This document shows, one piece after another, positions 1-7,648 of a stretch of DNA of 64,000 nucleotides. Made by a program: the position numbers and the translations under genes. Position 1 is the first letter of the stretch. Every line of letters starts with the position of its first letter. The notes under the pieces are model-generated. The model was not told the origin of the DNA, ran no database searches, and saw only the letters and a list, made by a program, of their open reading frames with translations. This DNA comes from an uncultured Sediminibacterium sp. (GTDB lineage Bacteria; Bacteroidota; Bacteroidia; Chitinophagales; Chitinophagaceae): the NCBI RefSeq assembly GCF_946481145.1, contig NZ_CAMLMJ010000013.1, positions 1 to 64,000 of the forward strand, given 5' to 3'.

Positions 1-140
1 TGTCTGATGTCTGACATTTTTTGGAAATGCAAGGTACAATAATTACTTAATAGCGGTATAGGCCTAATAACTAAATCCGCCATCAGCCATCCGACATCAG
101 CCATCCACTATCAGCCATCCGAAATCTGCCATCCGCCATT
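1..140. repeat. heptamer tandem repeat block, CATCAGC/CATCCGA type
   Basis: From about 75 to 140 the sequence is a run of 7-nt units such as CATCAGC, CATCCGA and CATCCAC. The first 17 bases hold the same type in inverse orientation (GTCTGAT, GTCTGAC), so the two parts could pair as arms of a stem-loop cut by the window edge. Bases 75-126 recur without change at 1085-1136. No gene is seen here. Confidence 0.85.
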
Positions 141-142
141 TC

Positions 143-928
143 TCAATACTTCAGTATGTCTCTCACAAAATTATGATACTCCGAAAAGGAGGGCAGGTTA
201 TTATGTCCGCCGCCTTCGATGCGTATAAGGGTAATTTTGTGCGGGTTAAATTGTTGGAGTCTTTCACTATGGGCAATTGGAATAAGTCTGTCTTTTGTGC
301 CGTGAATGATATAAGTATGGCAGTTAACTTTTTGTATCCATTTATCGGTTCTTAAATGAAAACGAAGCACATACTGAATGGGTAAAATGGGCAGAAATCT
401 CTCGGCAACTTTTTTAAAACTATAATAAGGTGCATCCAGAATAAGGTAGCGTGGCTGGTTATCTGATGCAAGTTTGGCGGCAAAGCCGCTGCCCATGCTT
501 CTTCCGTAAACAAGGATATGGTGTTGCTGGTATTTTTCGCAGAGTTTTTCATACACATGTTGCATATCAGACAACATATCTTTCTCGGTCCGTTTACCAG
601 TGCTCTTGCCGAAACCACGATAATCTACCAGTACCACATCATAATCATAGCGATAAAAATCCCGGGCGCATTTGGCCCATCCTTTTATGCTTCTTGTATT
701 GCCGTGTAAATAAAGTATCAAACCTTTCGGTTCGGGTCTGTAAAAATGAAGTCCATTAATGCGTACACCTGGAGCTGGTTCAAAAAAAAGTTCTTCAAAA
801 GGAATATCATATTGAAAGCGAAAATCCTGTTTCAGTTTCTCTGGTTTAAAAATAAATCGCTCCTGCACCAGATAAGCAATTAGTGAAAGCACAATGATAC
901 CCGATATGATGTATAGCAGGATGAGCAA
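143..928 (-). CDS. membrane-anchored alpha/beta hydrolase
   Basis: The 261-aa protein starts with a hydrophobic helix (residues about 2-20), so it is probably inner-membrane anchored with the hydrolase domain on one face. The fold is shown by the oxyanion-loop motif YLHGN (about 73-77), the nucleophile elbow GRSMGS with Ser144, the acid region HGTKD and the terminal GGGH. It resembles the BEM46/YfhR-like branch of serine hydrolases, whose substrates are mostly unknown. The start codon is TTG at 928; no upstream ATG exists in frame, so the exact start is uncertain. The gene stands alone between two identical 52-bp repeats (75-126 and 1085-1136). Substrate cannot be inferred. Confidence 0.85.
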   Translation of the reverse strand: MLILLYIISGIIVLSLIAYLVQERFIFKPEKLKQDFRFQYDIPFEELFFEPAPGVRINGLHFYRPEPKGLILYLHGNTRSIKGWAKCARDFYRYDYDVVLVDYRGFGKSTGKRTEKDMLSDMQHVYEKLCEKYQQHHILVYGRSMGSGFAAKLASDNQPRYLILDAPYYSFKKVAERFLPILPIQYVLRFHLRTDKWIQKVNCHTYIIHGTKDRLIPIAHSERLQQFNPHKITLIRIEGGGHNNLPSFSEYHNFVRDILKY

Positions 929-1016
929 AACAGTTATTTACTGTAAGATCGGTAAAAAAAGCAATCAGAAGATAGTAGTCGGGGTATGTTTTGAAATCAA
1001 TACTGTTGAGGTATAT

Positions 1017-1084
1017 AGCTGCAAGCTGCAAGCTGCATGCCTTTATTGGTGCTAGAATTAAGTTATCTGCTAATAACCGAACAT
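1017..1084 (-). repeat. fragment of the ~280-bp MITE-like family
   Basis: Two CTGCAAG heptamers are followed by sequence alignable by eye with the end of the longer elements at 39297 and 41943 (CTTTATTGGTGCT..., then CTGCTAATAA). The central hairpin is missing, so this is a truncated copy. Confidence 0.6.
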
Positions 1085-1136
1085 ATCCGCCATCAGCCAT
1101 CCGACATCAGCCATCCACTATCAGCCATCCGAAATC
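1085..1136. repeat. 52-bp direct repeat, second copy
   Basis: This block is identical to 75-126 over 52 bp, 1010 bp away, and consists of CATCAGC/CATCCGA heptamers. It overlaps the last codons and stop of the rhodanese gene. The pair brackets the alpha/beta hydrolase gene. Confidence 0.9.
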
Positions 1137-1420
1137 CGTTTCCATGCCTCAATCCCCCCTCTTAGGTTCACGAGATTGGTATAGCCGAATTTTTCTTCCA
1201 GTTTTTGAATGGCGATCTGGCTTCGGATACCCATTTTGCAATACACAATAACTGTGCGGTCGGTTGGGATGGTTTGATGCAGTGAGATAACTTCACCCAA
1301 TGGTACTAGGCTGCCACCAATATTAAATGCTGCATGTTCATCAGGTTCTCTGACATCCAGCAAATAAACCTCAGATTGCTCAAGCAATTTCTTTAATTCA
1401 TGGGGTGAAATATGTGTCAT
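1121..1420 (-). CDS. single-domain rhodanese-like protein
   Basis: The 99-aa cytosolic protein is one rhodanese domain. It has the LLDVREPDE motif near residue 20 and the active-site loop VYCKMGIRS near residue 60, where the Cys would carry a persulfide. Such small proteins move sulfane sulfur, but the acceptor is unknown. Its ATG overlaps the kup stop codon by four bases (ATGA), which indicates translational coupling with the potassium transporter. The final residues (SDG) and stop codon are encoded by the heptamer repeat block at 1085-1136, so the natural C-terminus appears to have been remodelled by the repeat. Confidence 0.9.
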   Translation of the reverse strand: MTHISPHELKKLLEQSEVYLLDVREPDEHAAFNIGGSLVPLGEVISLHQTIPTDRTVIVYCKMGIRSQIAIQKLEEKFGYTNLVNLRGGIEAWKRISDG

Positions 1421-3405
1421 TCTAATTCACTTCCTTCAAAATATACCCGCTTTAAATTGAGCTGGGATACAGGCGCTACGATCAGCGGGAATTTTTCAAT
1501 GGTAACATTACTAGGATCGAGTCCGAAACCTCTTTCTTCGCCAAGACTGATCTCTTTGAGCCAGAAATATAACTTCATTACGATACGTTCAAAGAACGGA
1601 AGTTCATTATCCTGACTAAGGTATTTTTCCAGTACAATAAATTGAAAATCACCAACCACATTGTTCTTTTCAAGACTTTCATAGCGACTGGTAATATTTA
1701 CTTCTTTGTTGTTTACCAGTTCTTCCACTACTTTTCTAAACATCAGGTTAATGCGTTGTTCAACGCGGAAACCGAGTCTGAATTCTACGCGGATAATATC
1801 GTTTGGAATGATATGTTCTACTGAAAACTCACAAGTGTATGGATCATCTAATACATCCACATGTACAAACCAATAAATATCTGCGCGCTTTGGTTTTTTG
1901 TTTAGAATCGAATAGATGATTTTGTGCTCAATTTCTTTTGGGTTATTGGCACTGGTCATATACACCAGATGGGTAGCATATTTAGGAATGGTTCTGTCGT
2001 TACTTAGTTCCTGAATCATCGGTATATAATGTTCGAGTCGTACAAACTCAACATACCTGTTTTTAATTTTCCTGCTACGGAACCACACATACATTACGGC
2101 AAATAATCCACCACCTACAATCAGGGTTACATAACCTCCGTTCATGAATTTTTCCAGGTTAGCTACCAGGAACGAAATTTCAATGGCCAGGTAAACCAAT
2201 AGGTAGAGATAAATCCATGCCGGAAGAATCCTCCTGCTAACCAGAAAATTGGCGAAGAGAATTGAAGTGCTGATCATACACATGGTAATGGCTAAACCAT
2301 AAGCAGCACCCATATTGGCTGATTTCTGGAAGTACAATACAATGGCCACACAACCAATAAATAATAAAAGGCTGATTCCCGGAATGTATAATTGACCCTT
2401 TTCTTCTGTTGGGTAATGTATTTTCATTTTGGGCCATAGGTTCAGTCGCATGGCTTCACTGATCAATGTAAATGATCCTGAAATCAATGCCTGGCTCGCA
2501 ATAATTGCAGCAGTTGTTGCGATGATGATACCTGCCAGTTTAAACCATTGTGGCATGATACCGATAAAAGGGTTAAACCCTCCTGCAATTAATTGTTCGG
2601 GAATTGGTCCGCCTTCATAGTTAGCCAGTAGCCATGCACCCTGTCCGAGGTAGTTGAGGATTAAGCACGACTTCACAAACACCCATGAAATGCGGATATT
2701 TCCTTTTCCGCAGTGCCCTAAATCGCTATACAACGCTTCGGCCCCGGTAGTACAAAGGAAAACAGCACCCAATAGCCAGAAACCTTTGGGGTAATTGGTG
2801 AGCAGATCTACCGCATAATATGGATTAAAAGCTTTGAAAATAGCGATATCATCAAGCAAATGAATAGAACCCAAAACAGCCAGCATAGCAAACCATACAA
2901 ACATAATAGGGCCGAAAAGCTTTCCTATAGAAGCAGTTCCGAATTGTTGCATGAAAAAGATAAGCGAGATAATGGCTATCACAATACCAACAATGGTACT
3001 GGTTTGGATATGACTGAGTGATGGTAATTGTTTCAGACCTTCAATCGCCGAAGTTATAGAGATGGGTGGGGTAATGATACCATCAGCTAAAAGCGCGGCA
3101 CCACCAAGCATGGCCGGTATGACCAACCATTTTTTTCGACGCCTTACCAATGCATATAAACTGAAAATACCACCTTCACCCTTATTATCCGCTTTTAGCG
3201 TAAGTATTACATACTTGAAAGTGGTTTGCAGGGTTAAAGTCCATATTACACAGGATAATGAACCCAATATGAGTTGCTCATTAATGACTTTGCCATGAAT
3301 GATTTCATTGAGTACGTAGAGCGGGGAAGTACCGATATCTCCGTAAATAATGCCTAATGCAATGATGAGTCCTGCAGAAGTTACCTTGTTTAAATTCTTG
3401 CTCAC
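1417..3405 (-). CDS. kup: KUP/HAK-type potassium uptake transporter
   Basis: This is a low-affinity K+ importer, probably proton-coupled, of the inner membrane. The N-terminal signature GIIYGDIGTSPLYVL is intact, followed by about twelve hydrophobic segments and a hydrophilic C-terminal domain of about 190 residues, as in the family. The frame stays open to a TTG at 3504, but a -7 box TACATTTG lies at 3442-3449, inside that extension. I therefore choose the GTG at 3405, giving a product beginning SKNLNKVTSAG of 662 aa, the usual family length. The gene is transcribed first in a two-gene unit with the rhodanese. Confidence 0.93.
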   Translation of the reverse strand: MSKNLNKVTSAGLIIALGIIYGDIGTSPLYVLNEIIHGKVINEQLILGSLSCVIWTLTLQTTFKYVILTLKADNKGEGGIFSLYALVRRRKKWLVIPAMLGGAALLADGIITPPISITSAIEGLKQLPSLSHIQTSTIVGIVIAIISLIFFMQQFGTASIGKLFGPIMFVWFAMLAVLGSIHLLDDIAIFKAFNPYYAVDLLTNYPKGFWLLGAVFLCTTGAEALYSDLGHCGKGNIRISWVFVKSCLILNYLGQGAWLLANYEGGPIPEQLIAGGFNPFIGIMPQWFKLAGIIIATTAAIIASQALISGSFTLISEAMRLNLWPKMKIHYPTEEKGQLYIPGISLLLFIGCVAIVLYFQKSANMGAAYGLAITMCMISTSILFANFLVSRRILPAWIYLYLLVYLAIEISFLVANLEKFMNGGYVTLIVGGGLFAVMYVWFRSRKIKNRYVEFVRLEHYIPMIQELSNDRTIPKYATHLVYMTSANNPKEIEHKIIYSILNKKPKRADIYWFVHVDVLDDPYTCEFSVEHIIPNDIIRVEFRLGFRVEQRINLMFRKVVEELVNNKEVNITSRYESLEKNNVVGDFQFIVLEKYLSQDNELPFFERIVMKLYFWLKEISLGEERGFGLDPSNVTIEKFPLIVAPVSQLNLKRVYFEGSELE

Positions 3406-3441
3406 GCCAGACAGATTCGACCTTTGTGCCGAAATCTTTAA

Positions 3442-3449
3442 CAAATGTA
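3442..3449 (-). promoter_or_regulatory. -7 box of kup
   Basis: TACATTTG on the minus strand fits the Bacteroidota TAnnTTTG consensus. No convincing -35 TTG lies 19 bp upstream. It supports the GTG start at 3405. Confidence 0.5.
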
Positions 3450-3539
3450 TAGGAAAAAACAGGTAAGTATAAATACTTGGCACCTGTTTAAATTTTATTC
3501 GCAAAAGATATCAGAAAGCATTTTCGGGCAGGGGGAATC

Positions 3540-3655
3540 AGTGTTGTCAGGGAAATTTGGCTGCAAGCTGCAAGCCGCAAGCCACAAGCCACAAGCCACA
3601 AGCTTCAAGCACCAATCAAGGCTTGCAGCTTGTGGCTTGCGGCCTGCAGCTAAAA
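3540..3655 (+). repeat. internally deleted MITE-like copy with CTGCAAG heptamers
   Basis: The left part reads TGTCAGGGAAATTTGG, close to the element end CTGTCCGGGGAAATTT. It is followed by seven heptamers (CTGCAAG, CCGCAAG, CCACAAG and variants) and then the other element end (ATCAAGGCTTGCAGC...). The roughly 200-bp middle with the hairpin is absent. The two heptamer arms are inverted and would form a long stem. The rest of the 3406-3824 gap holds only the promoters of the flanking genes. Confidence 0.65.
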
Positions 3656-3796
3656 TAACGCCCGATTAAGGGAGAAATTAAGATTTATTTCACCTCCCAG
3701 GGGCAACGAACCTTGCTGCTTTGGCGTTCTAATGGTATATAACACAGCAGTAGGATAAAGGCTGGTATAGAAGCCCTATCTTATTTACTTAAACCT

Positions 3797-3804
3797 TACT
3801 TTTG
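3797..3804 (+). promoter_or_regulatory. -7 box of the 3825 gene
   Basis: TACTTTTG matches TAnnTTTG. It is 20 nt from the start codon, which also has a purine-rich GGGTGGG just upstream. Confidence 0.5.
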
Positions 3805-3824
3805 AAATAATTAAAAAGGGTGGG

Positions 3825-5345
3825 ATGAAAAAAATTGTCGTATTAATCGCAGGAATGGTTTTGCTGGTTTCAACCAATCTTTTCGCACAGCAGATTACTT
3901 ATTCTGAACCCGACCGGGAAGATGCCCGAGATATGGGGTTTGAAGTGATCGGAAAAATGAATGGTAAAATACTGGTCTATAAAAATTACCGCGATTTGAA
4001 CTTTATCTCCGTGTTCGACAATAACATGAAAATGGTGCAGAAACAAAAACTCACCTATCTCCCCGAAAGGATGCTAAGTACCGATTTCCTTATTTATCCC
4101 GATTATGCTTATATGTTTTATCAGTACCAGCGGAGAAACGTAGTATATGCAATGGCGGTAAAACTTGATGCAAATGGAAATAAAATAGGAGACCCCATTC
4201 AATTGGATACTACAACTAATATGCGATCGTCTTCTACTAAAGTTTACTCACTCATGTCGAGCGATGATAAACAGAAGATCATGATTTTTAAAATCAGTAG
4301 TCAGAATGAAAAAATGCATATACTCACAACCCTGCTGTTTGATAAAGAATTAAACCTCCTTAAAAAAAGCAGGGTAGGGGTAGATATGCCTCAACGAAAT
4401 GATTTTCTTTCAGAATTCATCATCGACAGCGACGGCGATCTTGCCTGCATCAGGGCTTCAGGCACATCGCAGAATGATAATATCAATAAAGTAACACTTG
4501 TAACAAAGAAAGCCGGTGAAGACAATATCAGGATGACGGACCTTTCTATAAAAGGCATTTACCTGGATGATATCCGTATTAAAGCCGATAACCTGAACAG
4601 GCATTATATCATTACCTCCTATTACAGTAAACTGAGAAGAGGAAATATTGATGGTTTATATTACTACCTATGGGATAAAGATGCCCAGAAAGAAATGTTG
4701 AATACTACCACCTCTTTCAACGATGAATTCAGAGCTGATGCAAAGGGAGACGGTAACCTTAAAACGGCATTCAATGATTTCTTCCTGAAGAATATAATCC
4801 TGCGGAAAGATGGCGGGTTCATTGTTATTTCAGAAGCAGCATATAGCAGCACAAGGGGTAATACCTTGAGCAGGTGGGATTATCTATACGGTTCACCTTA
4901 CTGGTCACAATTAGATTATTATTCATGGAATAGTCCATTGGGTTATTACCCATGGTGGCGTTCACCATCCTTTAATACGAACCTTACAAGGTATTATGCA
5001 GATAATATAACCGTGATATCTTTTGATCCTTCAGGCAAAATGGAATGGAGCAATGTTATCCGCAAATCACAATACGATGATAATACGGATAATTTTATCG
5101 GATTCGGTATGTTAAATGCGGGTGATAGACTCAATTTCCTCTTTAATATCCAGGAAAAAAGAGATAATGTGTTATCCGATCAAAGTATATCGCCTAATGG
5201 ACAAATCAACCGTAATCCCACTTTTAAAAACTTGGACAGGGGCTATAGCTTTATGCCGCGCCATGCCAAGCAGGTGGGAGCAAGGCAACTGATTATTCCA
5301 TGCCAGTACCGTGGGTATACCTGTTTTGCAAAAATTGATTATTAA
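3825..5345 (+). CDS. exported protein of unknown function with an aromatic-rich segment
   Basis: I do not recognise this 506-aa protein. It has a clear signal peptide (MKK, hydrophobic core, cleavage near FAQ-Q at about 22) and no lipobox, so it is periplasmic or exported. The body alternates short beta-like stretches with D/N-rich turns, as in beta-propeller or WD-like proteins, but no repeat is regular enough to name. Residues about 349-380 are strikingly aromatic, with about twelve Trp or Tyr including YYSW and YYPWW. The next gene starts 17 bp downstream on the same strand, so the two are likely cotranscribed. Confidence 0.8.
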   Translation: MKKIVVLIAGMVLLVSTNLFAQQITYSEPDREDARDMGFEVIGKMNGKILVYKNYRDLNFISVFDNNMKMVQKQKLTYLPERMLSTDFLIYPDYAYMFYQYQRRNVVYAMAVKLDANGNKIGDPIQLDTTTNMRSSSTKVYSLMSSDDKQKIMIFKISSQNEKMHILTTLLFDKELNLLKKSRVGVDMPQRNDFLSEFIIDSDGDLACIRASGTSQNDNINKVTLVTKKAGEDNIRMTDLSIKGIYLDDIRIKADNLNRHYIITSYYSKLRRGNIDGLYYYLWDKDAQKEMLNTTTSFNDEFRADAKGDGNLKTAFNDFFLKNIILRKDGGFIVISEAAYSSTRGNTLSRWDYLYGSPYWSQLDYYSWNSPLGYYPWWRSPSFNTNLTRYYADNITVISFDPSGKMEWSNVIRKSQYDDNTDNFIGFGMLNAGDRLNFLFNIQEKRDNVLSDQSISPNGQINRNPTFKNLDRGYSFMPRHAKQVGARQLIIPCQYRGYTCFAKIDY

Positions 5346-5362
5346 CCCTTTTATCACTGCAC

Positions 5363-6352
5363 GTGGTCTTTTTATTTCGCGATAAATCATTTATCAATAT
5401 TTTCTTCTTAGCCGTTTTAAGTATCGGCATTCATTTTCATTTTTTGATTGAAGCCCCATTGATAGATACCAACAGTGGTAGCAATGATGGTTTATTATCA
5501 GTTGTTCTCGATCGGTATATCCAAGGATTACCTGCTGCAGTACGTTTTTTATTGTACCATGCATTGATATTAGTACAGGCAATCAGACTCAACCTGGCGA
5601 TGAACGAATTGAGGATGTATCCCAATACAAGTTTTGTTCCGGCAATGACCTATGTACTAATGACGGCCCTGGTACCACAGTGGTGCGCTATTTCACCAGC
5701 ATTGGTAACCAACTCGCTGGTCATTTGGATATTTATTAAACTTAGCCGGCTATATAACCACCCAAGCCCTAAAACCCTTTTATTCAATACCGGACTTATA
5801 GCCGGACTAGCCGTGATCTGTTACCATCCGATGGCCATTCTTATTGGGGTGGTGCTGTTTGCATTAGCGGTGGTTAGACCTTTCAGACTGGCAGAATGGC
5901 TGGTATTGTTAATCGGAATTGTATTGCCTTACTATTTTGTTTTCTCAGGACTATACCTAACCAACCGATTACAGGTTATTGGAGAATTGTTGCCTGATTT
6001 TTATATAGGTCTGCCAGCAGGGTCAAATGACAAATTATTGATTGCGGGCCTGTCTAGCTTAGCTTTACTGCTCTTATTCGGACTATTTTTCTGGCAGGTA
6101 AGTATTGGCAGGATGGTAATTCAAATAAGGAAAAACTGGGGCGTAATGATGGTGATGTTGCTCACCTTATTACCTGTTCCCTTTATTTTCCAACTAGGTG
6201 GCATTGAATCTGGTTTATTATCGCTCGTACCAATAAGTGCATTCGCAGCCAATGTATTTGGGAATCCCAGGAATATGAGCCTACCTAACCTGCTTTTTAT
6301 TATCGTTCTGGGTGTAATAGCCATGTATAACTGGCAAATACTTAAAAATTAA
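5363..6352 (+). CDS. polytopic membrane protein, DUF6427-like
   Basis: The 329-aa protein contains about eight to ten hydrophobic segments spread over its whole length and almost no soluble domain. The opening FRDKSFINIFFL and the general layout recall the Bacteroidota-restricted DUF6427 family, whose function is unknown. I assign this from memory, not from a profile. The start codon is GTG at 5363, 17 bp after the upstream exported protein, so the pair probably forms one operon. No catalytic motif is visible. Confidence 0.75.
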   Translation: MVFLFRDKSFINIFFLAVLSIGIHFHFLIEAPLIDTNSGSNDGLLSVVLDRYIQGLPAAVRFLLYHALILVQAIRLNLAMNELRMYPNTSFVPAMTYVLMTALVPQWCAISPALVTNSLVIWIFIKLSRLYNHPSPKTLLFNTGLIAGLAVICYHPMAILIGVVLFALAVVRPFRLAEWLVLLIGIVLPYYFVFSGLYLTNRLQVIGELLPDFYIGLPAGSNDKLLIAGLSSLALLLLFGLFFWQVSIGRMVIQIRKNWGVMMVMLLTLLPVPFIFQLGGIESGLLSLVPISAFAANVFGNPRNMSLPNLLFIIVLGVIAMYNWQILKN

Positions 6353-6381
6353 AATTAGCCCTGTTTTAACGTCATCCGGCT

Positions 6382-6389
6382 TACCTTTG
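6382..6389 (+). promoter_or_regulatory. -7 box of purQ
   Basis: TACCTTTG matches TAnnTTTG and leaves a leader of roughly 80 nt before the purQ ATG. No hairpin or riboswitch-like structure is evident in the leader. Confidence 0.4.
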
Positions 6390-6475
6390 GGGTAATAATT
6401 GGTAATTTTTTATCATAACATTTCTATTCACTAAGCCATTGCTGGGTGGATCATCAAAACCATAATTAATACTCC

Positions 6476-7135
6476 ATGAAATTCGGCGTTGTAGTTTTCC
6501 CGGGATCTAATTGCGACAGGGATATGCAGGACTCATTACAGAATGACCTAGGTAAAGAAGTAATCATGCTTTGGCACAAAGACAAAGACCTGAGTATGTT
6601 TACTACGGATGACTGCATCATCCTTCCTGGTGGATTTTCTTACGGTGATTACCTCCGCTGTGGTGCAATCGCCCGTTTTAGTCCTATGATGCAAAGTGTA
6701 ATTGATTTTGCGAACAAAGGAGGTAAGGTTTTAGGCGTTTGTAACGGGTTCCAGATTTTATGTGAAAGTGGTTTATTACCCGGTGTACTTTTGCAAAATG
6801 CCAACCAGCAATTCATTTGTAAGAATGTTTATATCAAGCATAATGATGGTGAAGCCTTAAAAATTCCAATTGCGCATGGTGAGGGTCGCTTTTTTGCAGA
6901 TGATGCCACATTGGATGCATTGGAAGCTAATAATCAGGTTATTTTCCGTTACTGCGATGAAAATGGGAAAATTGATCCTGCACATAATCCAAATGGTGCA
7001 GTAAGAAATATTGCAGGTATTCGCAATGCCGGAAACAATGTTTTTGGCATGATGCCTCACCCTGAAAGGGCAACCACCAACTCACTCGTTAACCTGGATG
7101 GCAAAAAAGTATTTGAAATACTTGGCCTGAATTAA
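6476..7135 (+). CDS. purQ: phosphoribosylformylglycinamidine synthase subunit PurQ
   Basis: PurQ is the glutaminase subunit of FGAM synthase. It hydrolyses glutamine and passes ammonia to PurL in the fourth step of purine synthesis, in the cytosol. The 219-aa length is that of the small separate subunit. Visible motifs are FPGSNCDRDM at the N-terminus, GGFSYGDYLRCGA, the nucleophile elbow GVCNGFQ with Cys89, and the C-terminal HPER holding the catalytic His and Glu. The partner genes purL and purS are not in this window, so the subunits are encoded apart. Confidence 0.97.
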   Translation: MKFGVVVFPGSNCDRDMQDSLQNDLGKEVIMLWHKDKDLSMFTTDDCIILPGGFSYGDYLRCGAIARFSPMMQSVIDFANKGGKVLGVCNGFQILCESGLLPGVLLQNANQQFICKNVYIKHNDGEALKIPIAHGEGRFFADDATLDALEANNQVIFRYCDENGKIDPAHNPNGAVRNIAGIRNAGNNVFGMMPHPERATTNSLVNLDGKKVFEILGLN

Positions 7136-7180
7136 TTTGTAAGGACTTCAATTCGTAACCGTCTACACAACCACAACAGT

Positions 7181-7633
7181 ATGAAAAAGCTATTTTATAT
7201 TTTATTTTTTGTAATGCTGGTTAATAACCTGTCTGCTCAGATCAAGGATCCGGTTAGCTGGACTTTTGAAGCAAAGAAAAAAACTGCGGATACTTATGAA
7301 GTAGTACTTTCTGCCAGTATACAGGGTAAATGGCATATCTATTCCCAAAAAACAGGTAAGGGTGGACCAATACCTACCAAAGTAACTTTCAAAACGAATC
7401 CGCTGGTTACTAAAACAGGCGAGGTGAAAGAAGTTGGTAAAGTCGAAAAAATCTACGATGAGATTTTTCAAACAGATGTATTGTATCTCTCCAATAAAGT
7501 ACAATACGTACAAACTGTAAAGATTAAAGGCAAGGCTAAAACTAATATCGCAGGTACTATTGAATACATGGTTTGCGATGATACCCAGTGTTTACCTCCC
7601 GCTAAAAAAACATTTGATATTAAACTTCTGTAA
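7181..7633 (+). CDS. periplasmic protein with a stand-alone DsbD N-terminal-like domain
   Basis: The 150-aa protein has a signal peptide ending near LSAQ and one domain. Its C-terminal part, IEYMVCDDTQCLPP, matches the pattern at the end of DsbD-alpha (N-terminal) domains, where two Cys exchange electrons with partner proteins. In DsbD the domain passes reducing power from the membrane to the periplasm. The gene lies 15 bp upstream of a full DsbD-type protein with its own N-terminal domain. It is therefore an extra, separate alpha domain, probably a substrate-specific electron acceptor or a duplicated module. Confidence 0.85.
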   Translation: MKKLFYILFFVMLVNNLSAQIKDPVSWTFEAKKKTADTYEVVLSASIQGKWHIYSQKTGKGGPIPTKVTFKTNPLVTKTGEVKEVGKVEKIYDEIFQTDVLYLSNKVQYVQTVKIKGKAKTNIAGTIEYMVCDDTQCLPPAKKTFDIKLL

Positions 7634-7648
7634 GACCCATTTATCAGG

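Noticed and set aside
1..140. Regular short repeats that could suggest a CRISPR array
   Set aside because: Units are 7 nt with no unique spacers of constant length and no cas genes in the window.
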